Counted from the first letter of the stretch, positions 35,378 through 44,512 are shown. The stretch: DNA of 64,000 nt from an uncultured Collinsella sp. (GCA_900543515.1 UQRW01000005.1:1-64000); one strand, 5' to 3'. The notes: generated by a model from the sequence alone, not told the origin. Made by a program: numbers and translations.

Positions 35378-36979
35378 TCACGCGCCCCCTTTCTGGACGA
35401 GCTCATCCAAGAGCTTCTCCGAAAACAGGTTACCGCGGCCCAGCTGCCCGGCAGGATCGAGCTGGAGCTTAAGCCGTGCCGACTCGACCATGGCCTCGTG
35501 ACCGTACATCGTCTCCAAGAAGCCCGCCTTGATCTTGCCGACACCGTGTTCGGCGGAGACGGCGCCGCCCATGACCGTGACCTCGGAAGCCCACCGGGCA
35601 AAGAGTTCTCCGCCGCGGCGGTATTCCTGCGCATCGCGCGGCAGAATGTTCACATGCAGATGGTTGTTACCGATGTGCCCCCAGGCGGCAGATTCAAGCC
35701 CACTTTCGGCCAACGTGCGGCGATAAAGGGCGATGACATCGGCCAAGCGTGCATTGGGCACCGACATGTCCGAGCCCAGTTTGGTGATGGCGGGATCCGT
35801 GCGGCGGCGCTCGTCGATGAGCATGTTGACGCTCTCGGGCACCGCATGGCGGAAGAACCGCTGGCATTCGCGATCGACCTCGGTGCGCGCAACCCAGGTC
35901 GCGTCGTCGCGGCCACCCGCAAGCTCCAGTACCCACCCCAAGTGATACAGCTCCTCAGTCGCCTGAACTTCGTCGTCGCAGTCGAGCTCCACGTAGACAC
36001 AGACCTTGGCCTCTTTGTCGAGCGCCGGCAGCGAGGCAAACGCCGTCGACTGCTCGCGCTGGCGACGTAGAATATCCAGGGCGCCAGCGTCGAAGTACTC
36101 GATGGCAGCCGCATGGGACAGGACGGGACGCACGGAATCGGTGAAGGACACGGCCTTGTCTTCGCTGTCAAAGAAACAGCTCACGCCCCAAACGACCGCA
36201 GGCGCCGCCTGCAGGGCAATCTCGAGCTCGGTGATGACGCCGATTGTGCCACACGCACCGATAAACAATTCGATGGCATCCATATCGTCAGCAACGAAAT
36301 AGCCCGAAGCATTTTTGGTCTTGGGCATGGTGTAGTCGGGAAGGTCAAGCTCGAGTGCACGGCCCACTGCCGTCACGAGCGACAGGTGGCGGCCCTGGGC
36401 AAAAGCCTCGCCGCGCTGAAGCTCAAGCAAATCACCATCAGCCAGCGCGACGTGGAGTCCCGTGATATGCGGGCGCATGGGGCCGTAGGCGTAGCTGCGG
36501 GCACCGGAGGCGTTACATGCCGCCATGCCGCCCAGACAGGCAGACGCCTCGGTGGGATCGGTGGGAAAGAACTGCTCGGGGGCCTCTTGAAACTCATCGT
36601 AGGCCTTAAGCGATGCCTGGTCCCAACCAGCGGTCGGCAGCACCTTCTTGCTCAGCTGCTTGCGCAGCTCCGAGAGCACAACGCCCGGCTCCACGCGCAG
36701 CAAAAATTGGCCTTGTTCATCGCGGCGAAGGCCCAAGTAGCGATTCATACGGGAAGTATTGAGGATATGCCCGCCGTGGGGCACGGCACCGGCGGCAAGG
36801 CCGGTTCGGGCGCCCTGAACCGTTACCGGGACACGCTCGGCATGGAGCTTTTCCAAAATGGCACGGACCTCGTCTTCCGTTGTCGGAAACGAGATGCTCG
36901 ATGCTTCGCCCGATGCGCGAGATTCATCGCGGCCATACTCTTCGAACTCGTCGGTGAAGGGTTTGATGGTTACAGACAC
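35378..36979 (-). CDS. FAD-binding oxidase, lactate/glycolate dehydrogenase type
   Basis: A 533-residue flavoprotein of the GlcD/D-lactate dehydrogenase type. The FAD domain has VPVTVQGARTGLAAGAVPHGG and ASACLGGMAACNASGARS. The C-terminal domain has GHIGNNHLHVNILP and SAEHGVGKIK, which contact FAD and substrate. It is followed by etfB and ferredoxin-fused etfA, so I read the three as an electron-bifurcating or confurcating lactate dehydrogenase complex that oxidises lactate with NAD+ while using reduced ferredoxin. The natural hydroxy acid is not proven. A GTG start with AAGGGGGAG upstream is used. Confidence 0.88.
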   Translation of the reverse strand: MSVTIKPFTDEFEEYGRDESRASGEASSISFPTTEDEVRAILEKLHAERVPVTVQGARTGLAAGAVPHGGHILNTSRMNRYLGLRRDEQGQFLLRVEPGVVLSELRKQLSKKVLPTAGWDQASLKAYDEFQEAPEQFFPTDPTEASACLGGMAACNASGARSYAYGPMRPHITGLHVALADGDLLELQRGEAFAQGRHLSLVTAVGRALELDLPDYTMPKTKNASGYFVADDMDAIELFIGACGTIGVITELEIALQAAPAVVWGVSCFFDSEDKAVSFTDSVRPVLSHAAAIEYFDAGALDILRRQREQSTAFASLPALDKEAKVCVYVELDCDDEVQATEELYHLGWVLELAGGRDDATWVARTEVDRECQRFFRHAVPESVNMLIDERRRTDPAITKLGSDMSVPNARLADVIALYRRTLAESGLESAAWGHIGNNHLHVNILPRDAQEYRRGGELFARWASEVTVMGGAVSAEHGVGKIKAGFLETMYGHEAMVESARLKLQLDPAGQLGRGNLFSEKLLDELVQKGGA

Positions 36980-37325
36980 GCGAACTCCCCCTTTAGCTAA
37001 CTACAGTGTTTGCAGGGAGATGTTACCGCATCGTTTCGTCGACGTGTTCGAGACCGTCTCCATAATTGGCGATTTTTACGTTCGTGCAATTCGGCGAGCG
37101 GCTGGATTTCCTCGGCAGACGATGCTTTTAACACATATGGCCCCGCCGTCACTGACCGCGCGATTGCCGCTCGAAAAAAGTTGGAGTATTTTTTGCCGCC
37201 TTTTACCTGCGGAGACGCCAATCCGTCAAGCATTTGGTCAGCAATTGGTCAAGTAACGGCTGATACGGTCGGCATCGACAGCCAAAACCGACAGAAGTTT
37301 TGGCCCCAGAAGCAGGGAGGTTCCC
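36980..37325. other. 346-base intergenic region between divergent units
   Basis: No gene with a ribosome-binding site is seen. Short readings on both strands are open but lack family features. The region must hold the promoters of the Etf-linked dehydrogenase unit (minus) and the surface-protein unit (plus). A tandem repeat at 37230-37251 is the only regular motif. Confidence 0.6.
37230..37251. repeat. tandem 11-base direct repeat, possible operator
   Basis: GCATTTGGTCA is followed immediately by GCAATTGGTCA, with one difference. An 11-base spacing puts the two sites on nearly the same DNA face. TTGGTC-type half sites occur in operators of GntR-type regulators that respond to lactate and similar acids, so a link to the dehydrogenase unit is possible. 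Confidence 0.5.
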
Positions 37326-37622
37326 ATGGCATATTACTGGCCCCAGTACGGCATCGCCATCGAAGTCGACGACGATCCCCATCTCCTGCCTTTCGACGAA
37401 GAGGCATTCCCCGATACGACGGTCTACCACGTTACCACCGATGTGATCTGCGACCCCGAGTCGTTCTCGGCGCTCGCCCACCGCATCGCGCATATCCACG
37501 ACATCGAGCTCCCTCCCGACTTCGACGAGCTTGTCTACTCACGCCGCCTGATGCTTCACATGCTCTTTGGAGCGAACCCGTCCACCTTTGCGCGCATCTA
37601 TACCGCCAAGGATGCCGCATGA
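37326..37622 (+). CDS. small protein of unknown function
   Basis: A 98-residue soluble protein that I do not recognise with certainty. GGGAGG stands 5 bases before the ATG, and its stop codon overlaps the next start as ATGA, so it is a real gene coupled to the membrane protein after it. The central part, GIAIEVDDDP and later YHVTTDVICDPESF, recalls the core strands of DUF559/Vsr-type nuclease folds. The usual catalytic lysine is not visible, so this is only a resemblance. Confidence 0.65.
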   Translation: MAYYWPQYGIAIEVDDDPHLLPFDEEAFPDTTVYHVTTDVICDPESFSALAHRIAHIHDIELPPDFDELVYSRRLMLHMLFGANPSTFARIYTAKDAA

Positions 37623-38128
37623 GCGCGAAGAAGCCACCCCACTTTGCAGGCCTGGGTCGTCGCAAGAAGCTCATCGTTGCCTGCTTGGCCATCGTCTGTG
37701 CCCTTGTCGCCGTAGGACTATACGCTTGGCAGTCGCAGCCCGTACCCGAGGCGGGCGCTTCGGTTACGACGGCCGAGGGCAAAACGCGTCAGGAAATCCA
37801 AGATGAGCTCGACGCCATCGTCCGCGACAACATGATGACGATTTCGGTCGCACCGGTCGCTCAGCTGCAGGAGGACGGCAAGCTGCGCGTCAACGTGCAA
37901 AACGTCCAAGACAATAAATTTCCCCAGCGATTCCGCGTCATCCAAAACGACGAGACCATGTACGAATCCGGTGTGGTCGAGACCGGCAAGACAATCGAAA
38001 CGTGCCCCGCCGGCGACATCAAAGAAGGCGAGGCGTACATCGAGATTCAGGCGCTCGATGCCAAGACCCTCGACAGCCACGGCAATCCGACACGTGTCAA
38101 GGTGCGGGTTGAGCAAGCCGAGAACTAG
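37619..38128 (+). CDS. membrane-anchored protein of the surface cluster
   Basis: A 169-residue protein with a basic N-terminus (GRRKK) and one hydrophobic helix at about residues 18-35, followed by an extracellular beta-rich domain (MTISVAPVAQL, LRVNVQNVQ, RVIQNDETMYESG, AYIEIQAL). The helix is likely an uncleaved anchor. It starts inside the stop codon of the preceding small gene and lies 90 bases before an exported WxL-like protein. I read it as a docking or scaffold protein of that cluster. No domain can be named. Confidence 0.72.
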   Translation: MSAKKPPHFAGLGRRKKLIVACLAIVCALVAVGLYAWQSQPVPEAGASVTTAEGKTRQEIQDELDAIVRDNMMTISVAPVAQLQEDGKLRVNVQNVQDNKFPQRFRVIQNDETMYESGVVETGKTIETCPAGDIKEGEAYIEIQALDAKTLDSHGNPTRVKVRVEQAEN

Positions 38129-38218
38129 CTTTTCCGGCCGACGCGGCACCGCACGCAATTCACCAGCATTCGTCCAATCATCGCGGGGACGGCCCGCGGC
38201 GAATAGAAAGGAACGACC

Positions 38219-38818
38219 ATGGACATCACCAGGAACATGAACGGAGCCAGAGCGCTCGCCGTGGGCGCAGGGCTCGCGCTCGCGCTCGCAATGGGCGCCG
38301 CCCCGACGCCAGCTATGGCAGCCGGGCGCGTTGGAACCACGAAAGTAATGGTCAGGACCGAGATCGACAACGTTGAGTTCAAAGTTCCGACGGTTATTCC
38401 CTTCGTCGCCAAGGCCGACGGCACGCTTCAGGGCCCCTCAGAAGACGCGACCACCATCGACAATCATTCGGCCTACGGCATCCATGTCACCAACATGAAG
38501 ATCGACGCCATGAACACCTGGACCATTGCTGCCGACGCCAAAGCCGGAACCGCACAGAACTCCATCGACTTTAAGGTCGGCCCCGACGGCGCACTCCAGA
38601 ACGCCAGCGCCGCAACGCAGGGAACGGGCCTCGATCTTTCCAAGAATGCAGCCTTCGACATGGGCTACCAGGGCATTGCCGGCGGCAAGGACAAAATTAA
38701 GCTCAAGACAAGCGGAAACGTCGCCCGCGTCACGCGCGACATCTTCCGCGTAACCGGCGAAGGCGATCAGGTTGCAACGATCACCTGGACGGTCGAGCCC
38801 GGTGCGCACACGGCATAA
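38219..38818 (+). CDS. exported WxL-like surface protein
   Basis: A 199-residue secreted protein. Residues 1-35 are a signal peptide ending PAMAA. The mature part is beta-rich and has two tryptophan motifs, NTWTIAADAKAG in the middle and VATITWTVEPG near the C-terminus. Their spacing and the final TWT are like the WxL domain, which binds cell-wall peptidoglycan in low-GC Gram-positives. AAAGGAAC precedes the ATG. The next gene, a small sortase substrate, overlaps its end. Assignment to WxL is by eye and needs a profile search. Confidence 0.68.
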   Translation: MDITRNMNGARALAVGAGLALALAMGAAPTPAMAAGRVGTTKVMVRTEIDNVEFKVPTVIPFVAKADGTLQGPSEDATTIDNHSAYGIHVTNMKIDAMNTWTIAADAKAGTAQNSIDFKVGPDGALQNASAATQGTGLDLSKNAAFDMGYQGIAGGKDKIKLKTSGNVARVTRDIFRVTGEGDQVATITWTVEPGAHTA

Positions 38819-39083
38819 GGCCGTCGCCCTGGCCGCCACCGTCAGCATCCTAGCGTTTGGGCCAGCCATGGCCTTTGCCCAGCAAGAACAGGCGCAGGCC
38901 GCCACGCAAGTGACGGTCGACCTCTCGGAGCTCGACCGCGGCGACCGCGAGGAACCGTTGGCGCAGACAGGCGACAGACGATGGTTCTTGGCAGCAGGCG
39001 CCACAGCAGCAGGCGCGGGGACCGCCAGCCTCGGTCTGCACATCAAACGCAGCCAGAAACAAAACACGGACAGGCCGCACTAA
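38802..39083 (+). CDS. small sortase-anchored surface protein (LAxTG motif)
   Basis: A 93-residue protein from a GTG start that overlaps the previous gene by 17 bases. It has a signal peptide (RTRHKAVALAATVS to FAQQ), a short mature part of about 40 residues, the sorting motif LAQTG near residue 55, a hydrophobic helix and a basic tail KRSQKQ. LAxTG is the form recognised by class E sortases in high-GC Gram-positives. Small sortase substrates of this size sit in Csc/WxL clusters. An alternative TTG start lies 30 bases upstream. Confidence 0.68.
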   Translation: MRTRHKAVALAATVSILAFGPAMAFAQQEQAQAATQVTVDLSELDRGDREEPLAQTGDRRWFLAAGATAAGAGTASLGLHIKRSQKQNTDRPH

Positions 39084-39101
39084 ATTAGCTAAGGAGACCC
39101 C

Positions 39102-40532
39102 ATGGCATCGAAGAACCTTTTGCCCGTCGTCGCACTCTGCGGCGCGCTCGCAACCGGAACGCCTGTCGCCGCTTGGGCGACTCCCGCCATGGCAGACTCC
39201 TTACCAGCAGCCCTAAGCTCCGCACCAAATCCGTCGAGCGCCATTGCGTGCAAGCGTTTTTCGATCGCACAGGCCGCAATCTCAACCTCGGGATGCCTTC
39301 GTCGTAATACGGACGGCTCGATAGTCGTGGATATCAATCGTTCGAACAAGGCAAACGGCTCCCAGGCGGGGTGCGCCGTCTGCACGTGGCGCTCGGTTGT
39401 GCTCGATGCGGATGGCGATCCATGCAATTTAGAGCTGCGCATCGACATCGCTTCGGTCGATGACTCGGCGAACGGAGCGAAGGTCGCCTTCGACGGTACG
39501 TTTTTTGAGAAAGGATGTGGTATATGTCTGGGCTGCGCCGCCGCGAATGCAGATGATGCGCAGCCCACCCTCTCATTCACGGCATCGTTGCGGCTGACCA
39601 AAGCCGGCACCGATGCCATCGCGGCGGGAGAAGCGTCCCTGCTGTTCTACGCCGTCAGCACCAAAGACACAGACGCTCATTTCGAGAAGCCAGCCGGATC
39701 ACTCAGCCTTACACGAGGGATAGAGGCAGGCCCTATTGAAATCGATGCCCACGCGCAAAGCAGGCAACGCATTCTTGCCGACCCGGCGCTTCTCGAAATG
39801 GAGTGGAACGGATCAGGAGCCATCGGAATTCTCCCCTCCGCGCTTGACGCCAAGACGCTCCCCTCAAACGACGAACCCATCAACGCAACCACACAAGAAG
39901 AGAGCGCGGACAAAGAAGCAGGTGCGGGCGACACGCCGTCGCCGACAAACAGCGTCCCAGCTTCTTTCGAAGCATCGAATGAGCCCGCTGCCGTTCCAAA
40001 CGACCCCGAGCTCGCGGACAGTCTGGGGCTTGCTGATCCTCAAGAAATTGATGAGGGTAACTGCTGCGTGCTTGCCGCGCTCGACCACACAGAGGTCATC
40101 GACGCTGCGAACATCGAAGTTGCCGCCGCCAATCAGCCCGTCCGCAAGTCGGCCATCATCGCATTTCCCGAATCCATCGAAGTCGTCTTTTTGCCATCGG
40201 GCGAGGTCGTGGCCCCAACACTGCTCACCTTGTTGGGCGCCAAGAATACTCGAAACGAAATTAAAAAGGTCACGGTTGTCGACCCTGCAACCACCGCCAA
40301 GCTGCGTCTATACGCCGTTGCTCCAGACGGAGGCAAGACCTTGGAATTCGATGGTGACACACTCCTAGCCTGGCGACGTCTGGACATTATGCAAGACGTC
40401 TCGTATCAGATCGAACTCGAAGGGTTTGATCGTGCCCGCGATGCCAATATCATCGCCGCGGCTATTGAATCCCCACAGCGGCTTATGACACTGCGCTTTG
40501 ACTACTATCCCTATGTCCCGACAACCATCTGA
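39102..40532 (+). CDS. large exported protein of unknown function
   Basis: A 476-residue secreted protein with a signal peptide of about 31 residues (to ATPAMADS). Cysteine pairs occur in AGCAVCTW and GCGICLGCAAA, and further on in GNCCVLAAL, which suggests disulfides or a metal site. A spacer rich in Pro, Ser, Thr and Glu lies at about residues 255-310. The C-terminal part is beta-rich (SIEVVFLPSGEVVAPTLLTLLG). It lacks a sorting signal. It starts 18 bases after the sortase substrate, with AAGGAGA upstream, and is likely the main secreted component of the unit. Confidence 0.72.
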   Translation: MASKNLLPVVALCGALATGTPVAAWATPAMADSLPAALSSAPNPSSAIACKRFSIAQAAISTSGCLRRNTDGSIVVDINRSNKANGSQAGCAVCTWRSVVLDADGDPCNLELRIDIASVDDSANGAKVAFDGTFFEKGCGICLGCAAANADDAQPTLSFTASLRLTKAGTDAIAAGEASLLFYAVSTKDTDAHFEKPAGSLSLTRGIEAGPIEIDAHAQSRQRILADPALLEMEWNGSGAIGILPSALDAKTLPSNDEPINATTQEESADKEAGAGDTPSPTNSVPASFEASNEPAAVPNDPELADSLGLADPQEIDEGNCCVLAALDHTEVIDAANIEVAAANQPVRKSAIIAFPESIEVVFLPSGEVVAPTLLTLLGAKNTRNEIKKVTVVDPATTAKLRLYAVAPDGGKTLEFDGDTLLAWRRLDIMQDVSYQIELEGFDRARDANIIAAAIESPQRLMTLRFDYYPYVPTTI

Positions 40533-40649
40533 GGCTAAATGCTGCGCATCATTCCTAACACCACTTATATAACGTATTAGATGAGTCGCGATGTGCCTCG
40601 CATTTCGTTCTGCTACGATTGCCACGTTGGCATCAATACAGGAGGGCTC

Positions 40650-41366
40650 ATGCCGGGCTTGGGAACAATCATCAACGTTGTGCTTTTAGTTGCGGGCGGT
40701 CTTTTGGGATTAGCGGGCGGCCGCTTCATTACACCGCGCATCCAAGACACGCTCATGAAAGCATCGGGGCTGTGCGTCCTGTTTATCGGCCTTGGCGGCA
40801 CCATGCAAAAGATGCTCCTTATCGATGGGGAGGCGCTGGCGACCACCGGTACCACCATGCTCATTGTCTCGTTCGCCCTCGGCTCGCTCATCGGCGAGGC
40901 CGTCAACTTGGAGTCCGCCATCGAGAACCTTGGCGAATGGCTCAAGCGCAAGACTGGCAGTGAGGGCGATAACGAGTTCACCAACGCTTTTGTCTCGACT
41001 TCACTCACCGTGTGTATCGGCGCCATGGCAATTGTGGGATCGATCCAGGACGGCCTGCTCGGCGACTGGTCAACGCTTGCCCTCAAGGGCGCACTGGACT
41101 GCATCATCGTCTGCACCATGACGGCGTCGCTTGGCCGCGGCTGCATTTTCTCCGCCCTGCCCGTCGCCGTGTTCCAGGGGACGATCACGCTGTTTGCCGG
41201 CGCACTCTCCCCCATCATGACTACGGCAGCCCTCGACAGCCTTTCGCTCGTAGGCTCCATGCTCATCTTCTGCGTCGGCGTCAACCTCATCCGTCCTCAG
41301 ACCTTCCGAACGGCCAATATGCTTCCCTCCGTCGTCATCGCCGTCATCTACGCCCTCCTGTTCTAA
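40650..41366 (+). CDS. DUF554 family membrane protein
   Basis: A 238-residue integral membrane protein with about seven helices. It begins MPGLGTIINVVLLVAGGLLG and continues with LGSLIGEAVNLE, FVSTSLTVCIGAMAIVGSIQDGL and the helices around LIFCVGVNLI, the full pattern of the DUF554 (YdfK) family. Its function is not known; a transport role is assumed. The ATG at 40650 follows GGAGGG. It may share a transcript with the surface cluster or stand alone. Confidence 0.85.
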   Translation: MPGLGTIINVVLLVAGGLLGLAGGRFITPRIQDTLMKASGLCVLFIGLGGTMQKMLLIDGEALATTGTTMLIVSFALGSLIGEAVNLESAIENLGEWLKRKTGSEGDNEFTNAFVSTSLTVCIGAMAIVGSIQDGLLGDWSTLALKGALDCIIVCTMTASLGRGCIFSALPVAVFQGTITLFAGALSPIMTTAALDSLSLVGSMLIFCVGVNLIRPQTFRTANMLPSVVIAVIYALLF

Positions 41367-41411
41367 ATCTATCTACGCAGCAGTATCTCGAACACCTGTT
41401 TGATGCTGTGC

Positions 41412-41417
41412 TATGAT
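41412..41417 (+). promoter_or_regulatory. candidate -10 box for the TerB/BrxD/BrxHI unit
   Basis: TATGAT lies about 38 bases upstream of the GTG start of the first gene. The -35 position (CGAACA at 17 bases) is weak. The start region then has AGGAGAGGAG as ribosome-binding site. Confidence 0.35.
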
Positions 41418-41454
41418 ATGAGGTCACCGAAGCTGCGTTAGGAGAGGAGAAGCG

Positions 41455-43215
41455 GTGGCCGACCAGGACATCAAAATGCTCATCGAGCGCATTATGGCCG
41501 AGGCTCGGACCCATCAGTCCGCCCGTTTCTCAAACGAAATCTACGCAGACGAGCCGATTCTCAAAACCGGCCGACAGATGCAGAATTTCCTCCCCGACCA
41601 GTACCGCAAAATGCGCGAGATATCGCGCTGGCAGGATGACCCCAAGGGCGGTGCGGGCCGCTGGCTTTCGGAAGCCGAGCTTTTTTACCGCCAGGGCCTG
41701 CTGATGGCCGACTTTGAGGACGACTGTCCCTACAACGGCACCTTTAAGTCGTACTTTCCCACCTACAACGCCATGAGCGACCGGCAGCTGCGCGGCTACT
41801 TTACCTGGCGTGCCCAAGTGCGCCGCGGAACCGTCGAGGAAACGTCTACGTCCTTTGCCTTCCTGTATCTCTATGAGCTGATCTGCGGCATCGGCGTTGA
41901 TGACCCGCTCGATGGCTTTAGCAAGATCAAGGCCTTTTGGGATGCCTACCGTGCCTTCGAGCCCGGCATCGACCGGTTTGCGCGCGTGTGGCTGCAGGAT
42001 TACGCCGTGTTCCACGGGCTCGACCCCAAGCTGCTTCGTGACTCTAAAACCGTCATGTTCGATAACGCCCTTATCGAGCTGCGGCGCGCGGCACGAGACC
42101 TTATACCAGCACCGGCACCGCCCGGCCAGACCCCTAAGCGTCGCAAAACCTCCGAGCCCACGCTCCCCCTTCCGCCCGATGAGGTGCGCGAGGAGCGACT
42201 CATGGCCGCCATCAACGCCCTCTCCACGTACAACCTAAGTAACTCGCGGCTCGACCGCAGCCACCACCGCGATCTGCGCCACGTGGCATGCGCCGTGTAT
42301 GTCCGCATGGCGCGCTACTATGACACGCACCGAAAGACCGGCATCGTGGCGAGTTTATTTGGGGAGGAGACGGCCATACCCTACACCATGTTTGCCTCGG
42401 CCGTATTCTTTGCGCCCGAGCGCCACGAGGACTGCGAATACCGCCTGGATCCTATCCATATCTACCGTTGCCAAAACGGCTTTTGGGAATGCATGCGTAT
42501 CCATGGCAGCAGGCAAAAGAGCAGCAAGCTCGGTGAAATGATGCGCGCCTGCGACCAACGCCTGCGCCTGGCGCTGGACCCCGCCCATCCCCTTAAGGAA
42601 GAAAAGGTCCCCAAATATCTGGCCAAGATTATCGATGACGAGATTGTGGCATGGCTTTCGTGGGACGCCGCACACCAGCCCGTCAAAATCGATATCGATC
42701 TGAGTCAGCTGGGGCACATTCGGAACGCCGCTGCGCAAACGCGCGAAGCGCTTTTGATCGATGAGGAACGCGAAGACGGCGCGTCCGCAGAAGCTGAGGC
42801 AGCGGACTCAGGGCAACCGGAAGCCGAGCCCGTAGCCGACGCGATTGTCGAGGCGGTCGCGGCACCCATTCGGCAGGACGAGGCCGACGAGCCGACCATA
42901 TCCACCGAACAGTTTGGTGTCGTGGCACCGCTTCTCGCGTCAACGTCAGCGTTCGCAGCCGCTGCGCCCGCTGACGCAACGAACGAACTCACGCCCGCCG
43001 CAGACGCCTATCTCCGCGCGCTGCTCGAGCACAACGCAGTACAGGCGGAATCGGCGGTAGCGCAATCGGGGCAGAGCGAGGACATGCTCGTCGATACCAT
43101 CAACGAGGCGCTCTTTGACCTGGTAGGCGACACCGTAATTGAATTTAGCGCGGCAGGGCCGCAGATTATTGAGGACTACGAAGCAGACGTGAGAGGATAC
43201 CTAGACCATGAGTGA
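41455..43215 (+). CDS. TerB-N/TerB-C domain protein
   Basis: A 586-residue protein from a GTG start. The N-terminal half (about residues 20-220, with WLSEAELFYRQGLLM, CPYNGTFKSYFPTYNAM and YLYELICGIG) fits the TerB-N domain. The C-terminal 70 residues (EDMLVDTINEALFDLVGDTVIEF and IIEDYEADVRGYL, broken here by a few residues) fit the TerB-C domain. An acidic Ala/Glu-rich linker joins them. Such proteins occur beside BrxD-like ATPases and BrxHI-like helicases. Its stop overlaps the next start by 8 bases, so the three genes are coupled. Its biochemical role is unknown; a sensor or adaptor is my guess. Confidence 0.82.
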   Translation: MADQDIKMLIERIMAEARTHQSARFSNEIYADEPILKTGRQMQNFLPDQYRKMREISRWQDDPKGGAGRWLSEAELFYRQGLLMADFEDDCPYNGTFKSYFPTYNAMSDRQLRGYFTWRAQVRRGTVEETSTSFAFLYLYELICGIGVDDPLDGFSKIKAFWDAYRAFEPGIDRFARVWLQDYAVFHGLDPKLLRDSKTVMFDNALIELRRAARDLIPAPAPPGQTPKRRKTSEPTLPLPPDEVREERLMAAINALSTYNLSNSRLDRSHHRDLRHVACAVYVRMARYYDTHRKTGIVASLFGEETAIPYTMFASAVFFAPERHEDCEYRLDPIHIYRCQNGFWECMRIHGSRQKSSKLGEMMRACDQRLRLALDPAHPLKEEKVPKYLAKIIDDEIVAWLSWDAAHQPVKIDIDLSQLGHIRNAAAQTREALLIDEEREDGASAEAEAADSGQPEAEPVADAIVEAVAAPIRQDEADEPTISTEQFGVVAPLLASTSAFAAAAPADATNELTPAADAYLRALLEHNAVQAESAVAQSGQSEDMLVDTINEALFDLVGDTVIEFSAAGPQIIEDYEADVRGYLDHE

Positions 43216-44512
43216 TACCGCATCCGCAGCACCCCGCGTGCCCAAGCGCGTCGCTGCCGTCATTCTCAACTCGCTCAAGGGCGGCGTGGTCCCGCGCATC
43301 GGCCTTCCCTACATTACCGTAGGGCGCGAGGTCGAGATCCGCGCCCTGCTCACCGATCTGAGTCTCATCGCCGACGGTGGGGCGAGCTTCCGCTTCCTGG
43401 TCGGTCGCTACGGCGCCGGCAAGAGCTTTTTGCTCCAAACCATCCGAACGCATGCCATGGGCGAGGGATTCGTCGTCGCCGATGCAGACTTATCCCCCGA
43501 GCGCCGTCTGCAGGGCGGGCAGGGACAGGGCCTTGCCACCTACCGCGAGCTCATCCGCAATTTATCGACCAAGACGCGCCCCGAGGGCGGTGCGCTCAAC
43601 CTTATTCTGGATCGCTGGGTCGCCTCGTGTGCCGATGTCGACGAGTCGGTCGTCAATGCCCAACTGGCCCCGCTCGAGGAGATGGTCCACGGCTTCGACT
43701 TCACCCGCATGCTCCGCCGCTATCGCATGGCCGCATCCGGGGGCGACGAAGAGGCCATGAGCCGCGTGACCAAATGGATTCGCGGCGAATACCGCACCAA
43801 GAGCGAGGCACGCGCCGAGCTGGGCTCCTCGACCATCATCAGCGATGACGACTGGTACGACTACGTTAAGCTCATTGCGCGCTTTTTGGTCTGCAGCGGC
43901 TACAAGGGCATGCTGGTGCTCATCGACGAACTCGTGAATCTGTATAAGATTCCCAACGCCATCACGCGCCAATACAACTACGAGAAGATCCTGACCATGT
44001 ACAACGACACGCTCCAGGGCAAGGCGCAGTACCTGGGCATGATCATGGGCGGCACGCCAACCTCCATCGAAGACCGCCGCCGCGGCGTGTTCTCCTACGA
44101 GGCCCTGCGCAGCCGGCTCGCTCAGGGCCGCTTTGCGCGCGAAGACCTTAAGGACATGCTCGCGCCCATCATCCGCCTGCAGCCACTCACCTATGAGGAG
44201 TTGCTGGTGCTCATCGAAAAACTCATGCAGATCCATGCCGGCTACTTTGGCTGGACACCCACGCTTACCGAGAACGACTTGGTGGACTTCCTTAAGATCG
44301 AGTTTGGCCGCGTGGGAGCCGATACGCACCTGACGCCCCGTGAGGTCATTCGCGACTTTATCGAGCTGCTCGACATCCTGTGTCAGAACCCCGATGCCAA
44401 CGTGGCCGAGCTGCTACAAAGCGTTGGCGGCGATGCGCTGGCATCGGCAACCGCAACAGACGACACCGGCACCGCAAGCGACGACCGCAACTTCGCCGAG
44501 TTCACCATCTAA
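43208..44512 (+). CDS. brxD: BrxD-like ATP-binding protein (DUF2791)
   Basis: A 434-residue P-loop ATPase: Walker A VGRYGAGKSF at about residue 62, Walker B MLVLIDELVNL at about 235, and the sensor segment GMIMGGTPTSIEDRRRG. These, and the N-terminal PRIGLPYITVGREVEI, match the BREX system protein BrxD (DUF2791). BrxD works with the Lhr-like helicase BrxHI, encoded next. PglZ, BrxC/PglY and the methylase PglX of full BREX systems are absent in this window. A GGGACAGG-loop hairpin begins inside its stop codon. Confidence 0.88.
   Translation: MSDTASAAPRVPKRVAAVILNSLKGGVVPRIGLPYITVGREVEIRALLTDLSLIADGGASFRFLVGRYGAGKSFLLQTIRTHAMGEGFVVADADLSPERRLQGGQGQGLATYRELIRNLSTKTRPEGGALNLILDRWVASCADVDESVVNAQLAPLEEMVHGFDFTRMLRRYRMAASGGDEEAMSRVTKWIRGEYRTKSEARAELGSSTIISDDDWYDYVKLIARFLVCSGYKGMLVLIDELVNLYKIPNAITRQYNYEKILTMYNDTLQGKAQYLGMIMGGTPTSIEDRRRGVFSYEALRSRLAQGRFAREDLKDMLAPIIRLQPLTYEELLVLIEKLMQIHAGYFGWTPTLTENDLVDFLKIEFGRVGADTHLTPREVIRDFIELLDILCQNPDANVAELLQSVGGDALASATATDDTGTASDDRNFAEFTI

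Noticed and set aside
36997..37256. Short open frames in the gap before the surface cluster
   Set aside because: No ribosome-binding site, no conserved motif, and readings in several frames are equally open.
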